DNA from: Gordonia lacunae
GTDB lineage: Bacteria > Actinomycetota > Actinomycetes > Mycobacteriales > Mycobacteriaceae
DNA length: 64,000 bases
NCBI RefSeq assembly: GCF_002149015.1
Contig: NZ_NGFO01000011.1
Span: 62,001 to 126,000 of the forward strand
Direction: 5' to 3'
The stretch's first letter is position 1. Every line of letters starts with the position of its first letter. Both the position numbers and the translations under genes were made by a program. A model generated the notes under the pieces. That model was not told the origin of the DNA, ran no database searches, and was given only the letters and a program-made list of their open reading frames with translations. Shown here piece after piece: positions 1 to 11,208 of the stretch.

Positions 1-928
1 CCCGGAGATCGGTGGCGAGGACGTTGATCTTCGCGCACCACGCGGTCACGGTGGCCAGCACCTGCGGCGTCATCGGGCCGATCACCAGGTACGAACCCGG
101 GGTGGCCTCGGTGCAGTGGTAATCCTCCGGCAGCGCCAGGACCAGCATCGACAGGTCGAGACCGCGCGGTGCGGTGAAACGCAGTTCGTTCTCCGCGCCC
201 GTGCTGGTCAGGTCGGCGGGTGTGCCGTCGGCGACGACCCGCCCGTGGTCGATGATCGCGACGTGGTCGGCGAGTTCCTCGGCCTCGTCCATCAGGTGCG
301 TGGTCAGCAGCACCGATGCGCCGTCGGCCCGCAGACGGTCGATGAGCTCCCAGACGACGAGCCGGGCGTGGGCGTCGAGCCCCGCGGTCGGTTCGTCGAG
401 GAAGACCAGCTCGGGCCGGTTGACGACCGCACAGGCCAGCGCGAGCCGCTGCTGCTGGCCGCCGGACAGACGGCGGTAGGACGTCCGGCGCACCTCGGTC
501 AGGCCGAGTGCCTCCAGGAGGAAGTCGGGATCGATGGGGTCGGCCGCGTACGCCGCGACCAGGCGCAGCATCTCCTCGGCGCGTGCGCCCGGGTAGGCGC
601 CGCCGCCCTGCAGCATGACGCCGATGCGGCGCCGGAGCGCGTCGTTGTCGGCGACGGGGTCGAGGCCCAGGACGCGGACGGTGCCGGCGTCGGGCGTGGT
701 GAATCCTTCGCAGATCTCGACGGTGGTCGTCTTGCCCGCTCCGTTGGGCCCGAGCAGGGCCAGGATCTCGCCGCGCCGCAGTGTGAGGTCGAGCCGGTCA
801 ACGGCGGTGCGGTCGCCGAAGCGCTTGACCAGACCGCTGATCTCGACCGCGGGACCGGTGGAACCGGGCCGATCCGCGGCGGCCTCGCCGGGGGCGGACC
901 CGGGATCGCGGAGCCGACGATCGTTCAC
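1..928 (-). CDS. ABC transporter ATP-binding protein (drug-export type), 3' end outside window
   Basis: ATPase subunit of an ABC exporter; a permease would be expected just beyond the left edge. Reading the minus strand, the frame contains Walker A GPNGAGKTTT, signature LSGGQQQRLALA, Walker B LVFLDEPTAGLD and an H-loop in TTHLMDEAE, so the nucleotide-binding domain is complete. The C-terminal tail typical of DrrA-like ATPases runs off the window. The GTG at 926-928 is the first start codon I can place upstream of the conserved VEISGLVKRFG segment; no clear Shine-Dalgarno precedes it. It lies downstream of and in the same direction as mptB, as in M. tuberculosis (Rv1458c-Rv1459c). The transported substrate is unknown. 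Confidence 0.9.
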   Translation of the reverse strand, partial: MNDRRLRDPGSAPGEAAADRPGSTGPAVEISGLVKRFGDRTAVDRLDLTLRRGEILALLGPNGAGKTTTVEICEGFTTPDAGTVRVLGLDPVADNDALRRRIGVMLQGGGAYPGARAEEMLRLVAAYAADPIDPDFLLEALGLTEVRRTSYRRLSGGQQQRLALACAVVNRPELVFLDEPTAGLDAHARLVVWELIDRLRADGASVLLTTHLMDEAEELADHVAIIDHGRVVADGTPADLTSTGAENELRFTAPRGLDLSMLVLALPEDYHCTEATPGSYLVIGPMTPQVLATVTAWCAKINVLATDLR

Positions 929-1036
929 TCGATCGTCGTCGCTGATCTGCCGAGAGGTCGTGCTTCGCACACAGGTCAGACTAGGCGCTCGGAGCCCAGG
1001 GACGAAAAGCGGTGACCCGGCCCACCGCGCATGCGC

Positions 1037-2893
1037 TCATCGTCGTGCCGACGCCGGGTCGGCCGGGGTCTCGTGGTCGTCCGGAGCGGGTCCACGACGA
1101 CGCCGGCGGCCGGGCGCGCGGTCCTCGAAGAACAGCGCGGTGAGAACCGCGACCATGATCACGCCGGCCAGAAGTCCTTGTGCCAGTACCACTCCGCTGG
1201 TGTTGGAACTGGTGGGCATCACCACGATGGCGATGATCGCCGACGCGGCGATGGTGGAGATCCGGAACCAGGCGCCGGTCGCCCACGCTGCCAGGGGGAT
1301 CACAGCCCACAGGAGGTACCAGGCCTGGACGAACGGGAAGAACAGCACGACTGTGGCCATCGACACACCGAGGGCGCCGAGGGGATGGAGCCGGCCGCCG
1401 AGGGTGGCCAGCATCCACCGGACGATGAACAGTGCGGCGACGAGTTGTCCGATGGGGCGGGCCACCTCGAGGATCGCCTGGGTGTGCTCACCGAGCCCCA
1501 GGGTCACGCCGATCCGTCCGGTGGTCACCGACAGGAGGGTCGGCATCGACATCCAGGAGCGGACGATCTCACCCGTCGACAACGTGCCGGTCCAGCCGAA
1601 ACCGAGCCCGGTGCCGAGCGAGATGCCCATCATCACGACGCCGAGGACCACCACGTAGAAGGCCGCGGACGCGCTCAGCATGTAGACCGACGAGCGCGAC
1701 CGGTCCCACCACTCGCGGATGGGCGCGTGCCGGAGGGCGGGCAGGGTGGCACCCCAGCGCATCGCCAGGGCGATGCCGACGAAGCCCAGCGCGAGCATCG
1801 ACGTGACCTTGATCATGGCCGACGCCGCGAGAACCGCGCCCCCGGCGATGAGGAGCCAGCCCGCCCGGGTGGGGACGAGGGTGCCGGGTCTGCGGAGGCG
1901 GTCGGCGCCGTAGATCGCGCGGAAACTCAGCTCGAGGCCGACGAGCATCAGCCCGAGCATCAGGGCCTCGTTGTGGATGCCGCCGACCAGATGCAGGATG
2001 ACCAGCGGATTCATCGCGCCGAGCCATAGCGCGGCCACCGATGACACCCCGCAGCGTCGGGCGAGTCGGGGCAGTGCCCAGACGATGAGCGCCACACCGA
2101 TCAACGCGACGATGCGGTGCAGGAAGATCGCGGCGGTGATGTTGTCGCCGGTGATCTTGGTGATGCCCTCGCCGATCCAGAGGAAGAACGGGCCGTAGGG
2201 CGCCGGGGTGTCCCGCCACAGGTTGGGGACCGAGCGGGTCAGGATGTGGTCGACGCCGAGTCCGCGGACCGGACTCACCGAGTACGGGTCCATCCCGCGG
2301 AACGCGATCGCACTCTGGGCCAGGTAGGAGTAGATGTCCTTGCTGAGCAGCGGGGGAGCCACGACGATCGGTGCGATCCACAGCATGAGGGTCCGGTCGG
2401 CCTGGCGGCGGCTCATCCGGCGCTCGGGGCTCCGGCCGTGCCGCACCTCGACGCTGAACCGGCCGACCGCGAACCGGCCGAGCAGCAGCCACGCGACGAC
2501 GAGGGTGATCGCACCGCCGATCGACAGTGCGAGCGCGGTACCGAACATGCGCGACGGCAGCGACAGGACCCGCATCCCGGCGACCGGGTTCTGCAGCACC
2601 GGCACCGCCCCGGTGCCGAGGGCACCGATGAGGATCAGGACCGAACCGGTGGCGCCGAACAGCTTGATGCGGCGCAGCCTGCGGGTCTCCTCGGCGTTGA
2701 GCGGTCCGACCTCGCGCTCGTCGTCGTGCAGGCGGGCGACGGTCTTGCCGTAGTCGCCGCGATCGGTGTCCGCGGGAGCGGTGTCGGCGGGGCGCTGTTT
2801 GCGCAGCCCGAGATAGGTCAGCACGGCGAGCAGCCGGGTCCACACGAGTCCGAAGTAGTCCGGCACGCGGCGCGGAGCTGTGGTTTCGGGCAC
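1037..2893 (-). CDS. mptB: MptB-type alpha-(1->6)-mannosyltransferase
   Basis: Polytopic GT-C mannosyltransferase that uses polyprenyl-phosphate mannose to start the alpha-1,6-mannan core of lipomannan/lipoarabinomannan. The 618-residue protein has a charged cytoplasmic N-terminus (about 75 residues), then many hydrophobic segments. It carries the GMDPYSVSPVRG loop following a membrane segment that is typical of the MptA/MptB family. The C-terminus is basic (RAPGRRRRRGP) and cytoplasmic. It is divergent from sufR with less than 100 bp between their likely starts, matching the Rv1459c-Rv1460 arrangement. The family role comes from Corynebacterium and Mycobacterium work; the specific linkage here is inferred from homology and synteny. 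Confidence 0.92.
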   Translation of the reverse strand: MPETTAPRRVPDYFGLVWTRLLAVLTYLGLRKQRPADTAPADTDRGDYGKTVARLHDDEREVGPLNAEETRRLRRIKLFGATGSVLILIGALGTGAVPVLQNPVAGMRVLSLPSRMFGTALALSIGGAITLVVAWLLLGRFAVGRFSVEVRHGRSPERRMSRRQADRTLMLWIAPIVVAPPLLSKDIYSYLAQSAIAFRGMDPYSVSPVRGLGVDHILTRSVPNLWRDTPAPYGPFFLWIGEGITKITGDNITAAIFLHRIVALIGVALIVWALPRLARRCGVSSVAALWLGAMNPLVILHLVGGIHNEALMLGLMLVGLELSFRAIYGADRLRRPGTLVPTRAGWLLIAGGAVLAASAMIKVTSMLALGFVGIALAMRWGATLPALRHAPIREWWDRSRSSVYMLSASAAFYVVVLGVVMMGISLGTGLGFGWTGTLSTGEIVRSWMSMPTLLSVTTGRIGVTLGLGEHTQAILEVARPIGQLVAALFIVRWMLATLGGRLHPLGALGVSMATVVLFFPFVQAWYLLWAVIPLAAWATGAWFRISTIAASAIIAIVVMPTSSNTSGVVLAQGLLAGVIMVAVLTALFFEDRAPGRRRRRGPAPDDHETPADPASARR

Positions 2894-2979
2894 ACGACGA
2901 CTGTAATCGCCGGACGTGGTGGCCTCACGACCCCCTGCGATAAGGGCACCCTTGCTGGCAGCTGGGAAGCAATTACGTC

Positions 2980-2994
2980 ACACTCGTGTTGTGA
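2980..2994. promoter_or_regulatory. Putative SufR operator, ACACT-N5-TGTGA
   Basis: An exact ACACT (2980-2984), five-base spacer, TGTGA (2990-2994). The larger symmetry is TCACA-N7-TGTGA (2978-2994). As I recall, this is the element bound by M. tuberculosis SufR holo-protein ahead of its own operon. The site overlaps the GTG candidate start of sufR at 2991, so binding would cover the transcription start and repress the whole suf operon when SufR holds its cluster. TACGTC at 2974-2979 could be a weak -10. Confidence 0.65.
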
Positions 2995-3866
2995 AAACCA
3001 TGCGGAACGATGTTGTGCTGTCTTCGGACAGCGTCGGCGCCGTGCCCTCCGCTGGTACGGGAGCCGCGGGGACCGGTGCGGGGACGGCCGGTGGTGCCGA
3101 CGCGCACCACGACGGTCAGACACGCGAGGCCGTGGTCACCCTGCTCGTCGAGGACGGCCCGCTCACCGCGGGCGACATCGGCGAGCGTCTCGGGATCTCG
3201 GCGGCCGGTGTCCGCCGCCATCTGGACGCCCTCGAGGGCGCGGGGGACATCGAGGTCGCCTCACCCGGTTTCGGCCAGCGCGGTCGCGGCCGCCCGGCCA
3301 AATACTTCCAGCTGACCGCCTCCGGGCGGGGCAAGATGCGGCACGCGTACGACGACCTGGCCGGCGCTGCGATGCGCAAGCTCCGCGATCTCGGCGGGTC
3401 CGACGCGGTCGCCGAATTCGCCCGCGAACGCGTCGAACGCATCGTGGCCGACGTCCGCCCCAGCACCGATCCGGTGACGGTCGCCGACACCGTCGAGGAG
3501 ATCGCCGACGCGCTGACCAGCGCCGGGTACTCGACCAACACCCGTCAGGTCGGGACCGGCCTGCAGATCTGCCAGCACCACTGCCCGGTGGCACATGTCG
3601 CCACCGAGTTCCCGGAGCTGTGTGAGGCGGAGACCGCGGTCTTCACCGAACTCCTCGGCACGCACGTGCAGCGTCTGGCGACCATCGCCAACGGTGACTG
3701 CGCCTGCACCACCCACGTGCCGATCCACCCGCCGCCGGGCGGGACGCACGAGGACAGACCCGACCCGCCCGGGGCCGGCGCGGATCCCGATACCCAGCCC
3801 GTATCGCGCCGCGCGACCCCGATCCCGACACCGACCGCCACGACAACCCGAAAGGCCACGCGATGA
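2991..3866 (+). CDS. sufR: SufR, Fe-S-sensing repressor of the suf operon
   Basis: Transcriptional regulator whose Fe-S cluster reports cluster sufficiency and represses sufBDCSUT. The N-terminus (about residues 1-40) is a low-complexity Ala/Gly-rich tail. A winged HTH follows ([23 protein letters not shown], with the [15 protein letters not shown] wing). The C-terminal half carries the cysteines expected to ligate a cluster: CQHHC, the Cys in ELCEAE, and CAC. Start choice is GTG 2991 or ATG 3000. An in-frame ATG at 2916 is rejected because it lies between the mptB start and the operator, and its extension resembles nothing. The stop overlaps the sufB start by four bases (ATGA), so the two are translationally coupled. 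Confidence 0.88.
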   Translation: MKTMRNDVVLSSDSVGAVPSAGTGAAGTGAGTAGGADAHHDGQTREAVVTLLVEDGPLTAGDIGERLGISAAGVRRHLDALEGAGDIEVASPGFGQRGRGRPAKYFQLTASGRGKMRHAYDDLAGAAMRKLRDLGGSDAVAEFARERVERIVADVRPSTDPVTVADTVEEIADALTSAGYSTNTRQVGTGLQICQHHCPVAHVATEFPELCEAETAVFTELLGTHVQRLATIANGDCACTTHVPIHPPPGGTHEDRPDPPGAGADPDTQPVSRRATPIPTPTATTTRKATR

Positions 3867-5311
3867 CTGTCACCGATCCGGCCACCCCGACCCCAGCGGC
3901 GCCCCTCACCCAAGAGGAGACGATCGCCGCCCTCGGCAAGTACGGCTACGGCTGGGCCGACTCCGACGTCGCGGGCGCGAGCGCCAAGCGCGGGCTGTCC
4001 CCGGCGGTCGTCGCCGACATCTCGGCGAAGAAGAGCGAGCCCGAGTGGATGCTCGAGCAGCGCCTCAAGGCACTCAAGATCTTCGACAAGAAGCCGATGC
4101 CGGGCTGGGGCGCGGGGCTCGAGGGCATCGACTTCGACAACATCAAGTACTTCGTGCGCTCCAGCGAGAAGCAGGCCGCCACGTGGGACGATCTGCCCGA
4201 GGACATCAAGAACACCTACGACAAGCTCGGCATCCCCGAGGCGGAGAAGCAGCGCCTGGTCTCCGGCGTCGCAGCGCAGTACGAGTCCGAGGTCGTCTAC
4301 CACTCGATCCGTGAGGACCTCGAGAAGCAGGGCGTGATCTTCCTCGACACCGACACCGCGCTCAAGGAGCACCCGGAGATCTTCCAGCAGTACTTCGGGA
4401 CCGTCATCCCCGCCGGTGACAACAAGTTCTCCGCGCTCAACACCGCGGTGTGGTCGGGCGGTTCGTTCATCTACGTGCCGCCGGGCGTCCACGTCGACAT
4501 CCCGCTGCAGGCCTACTTCCGGATCAACACCGAGAACATGGGCCAGTTCGAGCGCACTCTGATCATCGTCGACGAGGGTGCCTACGTGCATTACGTCGAG
4601 GGCTGTACCGCGCCGATCTACAAGACGGACTCGCTGCACTCCGCCGTCGTCGAGATCATCGTCAAGAAGGGCGGCCGCTGCCGCTACACGACCATCCAGA
4701 ACTGGTCGAACAACGTCTACAACCTGGTGACCAAGCGCGCGAAGGCCGAAGCCGGCGCGACCATGGAGTGGATCGACGGCAACATCGGTTCCAAGGTCAC
4801 GATGAAGTACCCGGCCGTCTGGCTGACCGGCGAGCACGCCAAGGGTGAGGTCCTCTCGGTCGCGTTCGCGGGCGAGGGCCAGCATCAGGACACCGGCTCG
4901 AAGATGGTCCACCTGGCGCCGAACACCTCGAGCAACATCGTCTCCAAGTCGGTGGCGCGGGGCGGTGGACGCGCGTCCTACCGCGGTCTGATCAAGATCA
5001 ACAACGGCGCACACGGCAGCCGGTCGACGGTCAAATGTGATGCGCTGCTGGTGGACACCATCTCCCGCAGTGACACCTACCCCTACGTCGACATCCGCGA
5101 GGACGACGTGACGATGGGCCACGAGGCGACCGTCTCGAAGGTCAGCGACGATCAGCTCTTCTACCTGATGAGCCGTGGTCTGACCGAGGACGAGGCGATG
5201 GCCATGGTGGTCCGCGGCTTCGTCGAGCCGATCGCCAAGGAACTCCCGATGGAATACGCGCTCGAGCTCAACCGCCTGATCGAGCTCCAGATGGAAGGAG
5301 CTGTCGGCTGA
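3863..5311 (+). CDS. sufB: Fe-S cluster assembly scaffold SufB
   Basis: Scaffold subunit of the SufBCD complex, on which persulfide sulfur and iron are assembled before transfer to apo-proteins in the cytosol. It is 482 residues, the normal full length, with the beta-helix core and the C-terminal helical domain. The conserved cysteine of the VKCDALLVD motif is Cys392, equivalent to the catalytic Cys of E. coli SufB. The terminal segment [21 protein letters not shown] is conserved. Unlike M. tuberculosis SufB, no intein interrupts it. The start overlaps the sufR stop (ATGA) and the stop overlaps the sufD start (TGATG), so the genes form one coupled operon. Confidence 0.97.
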   Translation: MTVTDPATPTPAAPLTQEETIAALGKYGYGWADSDVAGASAKRGLSPAVVADISAKKSEPEWMLEQRLKALKIFDKKPMPGWGAGLEGIDFDNIKYFVRSSEKQAATWDDLPEDIKNTYDKLGIPEAEKQRLVSGVAAQYESEVVYHSIREDLEKQGVIFLDTDTALKEHPEIFQQYFGTVIPAGDNKFSALNTAVWSGGSFIYVPPGVHVDIPLQAYFRINTENMGQFERTLIIVDEGAYVHYVEGCTAPIYKTDSLHSAVVEIIVKKGGRCRYTTIQNWSNNVYNLVTKRAKAEAGATMEWIDGNIGSKVTMKYPAVWLTGEHAKGEVLSVAFAGEGQHQDTGSKMVHLAPNTSSNIVSKSVARGGGRASYRGLIKINNGAHGSRSTVKCDALLVDTISRSDTYPYVDIREDDVTMGHEATVSKVSDDQLFYLMSRGLTEDEAMAMVVRGFVEPIAKELPMEYALELNRLIELQMEGAVG

Positions 5312-6498
5312 TGGCCGATCCCACACTGCCCGTGTCCACGCCTGGTTCCCAGGCGCCTGTCGTCAACAAGGGTGAGCTGTTCACCTCGTTCGACGTCAAC
5401 GCCTTCGAGGTGCCGAGTCCTCGTGAAGAGGCGTGGCGGTTCACCCCGTTCCGTCGTCTCCGCGGATTGCACGACGGAACCGCGCAGCGGACCGGCGAGT
5501 CGTCGACGATTGTCACCGGGGCGGCCGACGGTGTGACCGTCGAGACCGTCGGGCGTGACGACAAGCGCCTCGGTGAGGGCGGCGTGCCATTCGACCGTGT
5601 TGCCGCTCAGGCATATTCGTCGTTCACGCAGGCGACCGTGGTGACCGTGGGCCGCGAGGTCGAACTCGCCGACCCGGTCACCGTCACGGTCACCGGCCCC
5701 GGCGAGGGCGAGACCGCGTTCGGCCACACCCAGATCCGGCTGGAGGCGTTCGCCCGTGCGGTCGTCGTGCTCGACCAGAAGGGCAGCGGAACGTTCGCGG
5801 AGAACGTCGAGTTCGTCGTCGGCGACAGCGCGGCCCTGACCGTCGTGAACATCCACGACTGGGAGGACGACGCGGTCCATGTCGCGACGCACCATGTGCG
5901 CGCGGGCCGCGACTCGGTGGTCCGGCACTTCGCGATCAGCTTCGGCGGCAACCTGGTTCGCCTGTCGCCGATCGTCCACTACGACGCACCCGGCGGTGAC
6001 GTCGAGCTGTGGGGTCTGTACTTCGCCGACGCCGGCCAGCACCTCGAGCAGCGCCTCCTCGTCGATCACAGCCAGCCGCACTGCCGTTCGAACGTCGTCT
6101 ACAAGGGTGCGCTGCAGGGCGACGTCTCGGGTGATCGGACCCGAGAGGCCCACACCGTGTGGATCGGTGACGTGCTGATCCGCGCCGAGGCCGAGGGCAC
6201 CGACACCTTCGAACTGAACCGCAACCTGGTGCTCACCGACAACGCGCGCGCCGACTCGGTGCCCAACCTCGAGATCGAGACCGGCGAGATCGTCGGCGCC
6301 GGGCACGCCAGTGCCACCGGACGTTTCGACGACGAGCAGCTGTTCTACCTGCAGGCCCGCGGTATCCCGGAGGATCAGGCCCGCCGTCTGGTCATCCGCG
6401 GCTTCTTCGGCGAGGTGATCGCCAAGATCGGTGTGCCCGAGCTGCGCGAGCGGCTCTCGGCCGCGGTCGAGCAAGAACTCGAACTGGCCGGCGCCTGA
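5311..6498 (+). CDS. sufD: Fe-S cluster assembly protein SufD
   Basis: SufB paralogue that forms the heterodimeric clamp with SufB and binds SufC; it is needed for iron entry during assembly. The 395-residue protein has the beta-helix repeat region (about 110-330) and ends with the helical SufC-binding part (DDEQLFYLQARGIPEDQARRL, then FGEVIAKI). The SufD-type His sits in GAGHASATGRFD. Its ATG shares one base with the sufB stop. It is about 65 bp ahead of sufC, whose separate leader suggests independent translation initiation within the same transcript. Confidence 0.96.
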   Translation: MADPTLPVSTPGSQAPVVNKGELFTSFDVNAFEVPSPREEAWRFTPFRRLRGLHDGTAQRTGESSTIVTGAADGVTVETVGRDDKRLGEGGVPFDRVAAQAYSSFTQATVVTVGREVELADPVTVTVTGPGEGETAFGHTQIRLEAFARAVVVLDQKGSGTFAENVEFVVGDSAALTVVNIHDWEDDAVHVATHHVRAGRDSVVRHFAISFGGNLVRLSPIVHYDAPGGDVELWGLYFADAGQHLEQRLLVDHSQPHCRSNVVYKGALQGDVSGDRTREAHTVWIGDVLIRAEAEGTDTFELNRNLVLTDNARADSVPNLEIETGEIVGAGHASATGRFDDEQLFYLQARGIPEDQARRLVIRGFFGEVIAKIGVPELRERLSAAVEQELELAGA

Positions 6499-6564
6499 CC
6501 GCCGTTCGCCCGCCGAACACCAGCCACACGAACGTCCCCAGCCCGGAGAAAGAATCCTGAGACT

Positions 6565-8672
<2,108 letters not shown>

Positions 8673-8675
8673 GCC

Positions 8676-9143
8676 ATGCGGATGGAACAGATGTATCAGG
8701 AAGTGATCCTCGATCACTACAAACACCCGCATGGCCGCGGACTCCGTGAGCCGTTCGGCGCCGAAGTCCATCACGTCAATCCGACCTGTGGCGACGAAGT
8801 GACGCTGCGCGTGGCGGTGTCCGACGACGGCTCCAGCATCGACGACGTGTCCTACGACGGGCAGGGATGCTCGATCTCGCAGGCCTCGACATCGGTGCTG
8901 CACGATCTGATCGTCGGCCTGTCGGTCGGGGAAGCGCTGGCCACGGTCGAGTCGTTCAACTCGATGATGACCTCGCGCGGCAAGGACGCCGGGGACGAGG
9001 ACGTCATCGGCGACGGGATCGCGTTCGCCGGGGTGAGTAAGTACCCGGCGCGCGTCAAATGCGCACTTCTGGGCTGGATGGCGTTCAAGGACGCACTCGC
9101 GCAGACGATGGACAGTCACGAGACACGAGCGGAGACAGCATGA
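8676..9143 (+). CDS. sufU: SufU, zinc-dependent sulfurtransferase
   Basis: Small IscU-fold protein that accepts persulfide sulfur from SufS; in SufU a zinc held by three Cys and one Asp primes the exchange. Visible ligands are Cys38 and Asp40 (NPTCGDEV), Cys65 (GQGCSIS) and Cys129 (RVKCALLGW). The insertion between the second and third ligands is characteristic of SufU rather than IscU. It is 155 residues from the first ATG; a second ATG two codons downstream (MEQMYQEV) is equally plausible. The stop overlaps the next gene by four bases (ATGA). Confidence 0.95.
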   Translation: MRMEQMYQEVILDHYKHPHGRGLREPFGAEVHHVNPTCGDEVTLRVAVSDDGSSIDDVSYDGQGCSISQASTSVLHDLIVGLSVGEALATVESFNSMMTSRGKDAGDEDVIGDGIAFAGVSKYPARVKCALLGWMAFKDALAQTMDSHETRAETA

Positions 9144-9529
9144 GTGACGACACAGTGACCACCACCCCGACCGACACCGGCGTGACGGGGACACCTCCGG
9201 CACCCGCGACCTCGCTGCCTGCCATCGAGGATGTCGAAGAGGCCATGCGCGACGTCGTGGATCCCGAACTGGGCATCAACGTCGTCGATCTCGGCCTGGT
9301 CTACGGCATCGAGGTGACCGATGACGCGGTCGCCAAGATCGACATGACCCTCACTTCGGCGGCCTGTCCGCTGACCGACGTGATCGAGGACCAGTCCCGT
9401 GGGGCACTGGTCAGCAGCGGACTGTGCACCGAACTGGAGATCAACTGGGTCTGGCTGCCGCCGTGGGGCCCCGACAAGATCACCGACGACGGTCGCGAGC
9501 AGTTGCGCGCCCTCGGCTTCACCGTCTAG
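9140..9529 (+). CDS. sufT: SufT-like MIP18/DUF59 Fe-S assembly factor
   Basis: MIP18-family (DUF59) protein thought to help mature or deliver Fe-S clusters under high demand. The 129 residues start with an acidic, Thr/Pro-rich tail (1-30), then the conserved core DPELGINVVDLGLVYGI and the family cysteine in LTSAACPLTD. The ATG start overlaps the sufU stop. As last gene of the suf operon it corresponds to Rv1466 of M. tuberculosis. The family assignment is firm; the exact biochemical step is not settled in the family. Confidence 0.9.
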   Translation: MSDDTVTTTPTDTGVTGTPPAPATSLPAIEDVEEAMRDVVDPELGINVVDLGLVYGIEVTDDAVAKIDMTLTSAACPLTDVIEDQSRGALVSSGLCTELEINWVWLPPWGPDKITDDGREQLRALGFTV

Positions 9530-9629
9530 TAGACGCCTCTGGCATCCCGAGCGCCGGCTCCGGTCACGATCGATGACCGGGTCGGCGCTCGTCGGTTCCA
9601 CGACACCTTCCGTGCGAGGAGTTGATCGC

Positions 9630-10022
9630 ATGAGACGCTTCGAATCACGAGTCGAGCGGATGATCCGTGAGGCGACCGAACGCGGTGAGTTCGACGATCT
9701 GCCAGGTGCGGGCAAGCCGCTCGATCTCACCGACAGCGACGATCCCGACTGGTGGGTGAAACGCAAGATCCGCGACGAGAACCTGGATTCGTCCGCGTTG
9801 CTCCCCGCGCCGCTGCAGCTGCGTCGAGAGGCGCAGGACTTCCCGGGGTCGCTGGTCGACATCGCCGACGAGAACGCGGTCCGCGACATCCTCGTCGACT
9901 TCAATCGCCGTGTGCGCGAAGCCCATCTGGCGTCACGCCAGATCGCGCTGCCGCACAGTGTCGTCGCGCACACCGTCGACGTCGACGACATGATCCGGCG
10001 GTGGCGGGTGCTGCGGCGCTGA
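9630..10022 (+). CDS. DUF1992 (DnaJ-C28-like) domain protein
   Basis: Small cytosolic protein consisting almost wholly of the DUF1992 domain. The signature runs through FESRVERMIREATERGEFDDLPGAGKPLDL (residues about 3-32) and WWVKRKIRDE. It is 130 residues starting at ATG 9630 behind GAGGAG (9616-9621). Function is unknown in bacteria; the eukaryotic relatives are J-domain-family proteins, but no J domain is present here. It sits 100 bp after the suf operon in the same direction and ends immediately before the convergent flavoprotein gene, with no space for a separate terminator. Confidence 0.88.
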   Translation: MRRFESRVERMIREATERGEFDDLPGAGKPLDLTDSDDPDWWVKRKIRDENLDSSALLPAPLQLRREAQDFPGSLVDIADENAVRDILVDFNRRVREAHLASRQIALPHSVVAHTVDVDDMIRRWRVLRR

Positions 10023-11150
10023 TCAGTCGGCGTCGCCGGCCCACGCCGGCGTCGACATGGCGCCACGCGCCACGACGGCTCGGGTGCGCATGTCCACTGC
10101 CTTGATGACCCGCGTCATCGCGCCCATCGTGCCGGCGAGGTCGTCGCGCCCACTGAGGTAACTGCGTTGAGCGGCGATGGGCATCGCGAAGAACGCCTCG
10201 AAGAAGGCAATGGTCTGGGCCGGACCGAGTCGCAGCAGTGCGCTGAGCCCGCGTAGACGCAGATTGTGCACCGCTCGGGTGGACGACGGCCACAGATCGA
10301 CGGCGGGGTCGCGACCCGCGGCCAGAGCGCCGACCACCGCGTCGGTGCACATGAGCGACGTCGCGACGCTGTAACCGGTCGTCGGGTTCTTGAAGCCGCC
10401 CGCGGCGCCGAATCGGAAGGTGGCATCGCGCCACGGTTGTGGCGACGAACCGGTCAGCGGGAAGTCCACGTGCTCGACCCGCCGGACGTCGGCGGGCATG
10501 CCGCCCAGGCGTGCGGCGAGTCGACGTTCGAGTTCGTCGAGGCCCAGCGCGGGATACCCGGCCAGGCAGGTCTCCTCGAGCAGGTACTCGCCGCCGCCGA
10601 GGGGAACGACGTACAGGAACGACGGCAGCGACCGGGGGTCGTCGGCGCCACCCCGCCAATCCATCAGCAGCGCTTCGTGGCCGGCCAGGATCGGTTCGGC
10701 GGTACGCGCATCGACGACGATCCCGAACGCGGTCTGCCGGGGCGCGTCATGGGGGAGCGCGCCCCGAGCGTCGACGACCGCGTCGCCGGTCAGGACCGTG
10801 CCGTCGTCGAGATGTACACGCGCGCCGTCGATCTCGATGACACGCGCGGCAACGGTCGCAACCCCGTCGAGTGACAGTGACCGTTGGAGGCCTGGAGTGT
10901 CGAAGACGGTGTAACCGCGGGCGACCTCCGCCAGATCCCGGCCCGCCACGCCGACCCCCTCGGTGCGGGCGGCGATCGCGGACGGTTCGATCCAGTGGGG
11001 CAGCTCGTCGGACCAGCAGGCGAACGTGGACCGCCAGACCCGATCGGGCGACGGGTCGACCAGCGTGACGGACACGCCGGCACGCACCAGTCGGTGCACG
11101 AGGGCGCGGCCGGCCGGTCCGGCCCCCGCGACGATGACTCCGGAACTCAC
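10023..11150 (-). CDS. Lycopene-cyclase-family flavoprotein
   Basis: FAD-dependent enzyme of the CrtY/CrtL lycopene beta-cyclase family, which closes beta-ionone rings on lycopene during carotenoid synthesis. The 375 residues have an N-terminal dinucleotide fold (VIVAGAGPAGRAL, acidic end VTLVDPS), the family motif YLLEETCLAG and the GFKNPTTGYSVA segment near the FAD. Start GTG 11150 is the last start before the GxGPAG fold; longer upstream frames run into the next gene. No phytoene synthase or desaturase is nearby, so it is detached from a carotenoid cluster and its substrate is inferred only from the family. Confidence 0.85.
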   Translation of the reverse strand: MSSGVIVAGAGPAGRALVHRLVRAGVSVTLVDPSPDRVWRSTFACWSDELPHWIEPSAIAARTEGVGVAGRDLAEVARGYTVFDTPGLQRSLSLDGVATVAARVIEIDGARVHLDDGTVLTGDAVVDARGALPHDAPRQTAFGIVVDARTAEPILAGHEALLMDWRGGADDPRSLPSFLYVVPLGGGEYLLEETCLAGYPALGLDELERRLAARLGGMPADVRRVEHVDFPLTGSSPQPWRDATFRFGAAGGFKNPTTGYSVATSLMCTDAVVGALAAGRDPAVDLWPSSTRAVHNLRLRGLSALLRLGPAQTIAFFEAFFAMPIAAQRSYLSGRDDLAGTMGAMTRVIKAVDMRTRAVVARGAMSTPAWAGDAD

Positions 11151-11208
11151 ACCCCGTCCTTCGTCGCGGGCGGCGATCCGGACGGGGGCGCGTCGTCGGG
11201 CAGGCGGA

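Noticed and set aside
2916..2990. Upstream ATG start for sufR
   Set aside because: It lies only 22 bp from the mptB start and its extension would cross the promoter and the SufR operator; the added residues are not family-like.
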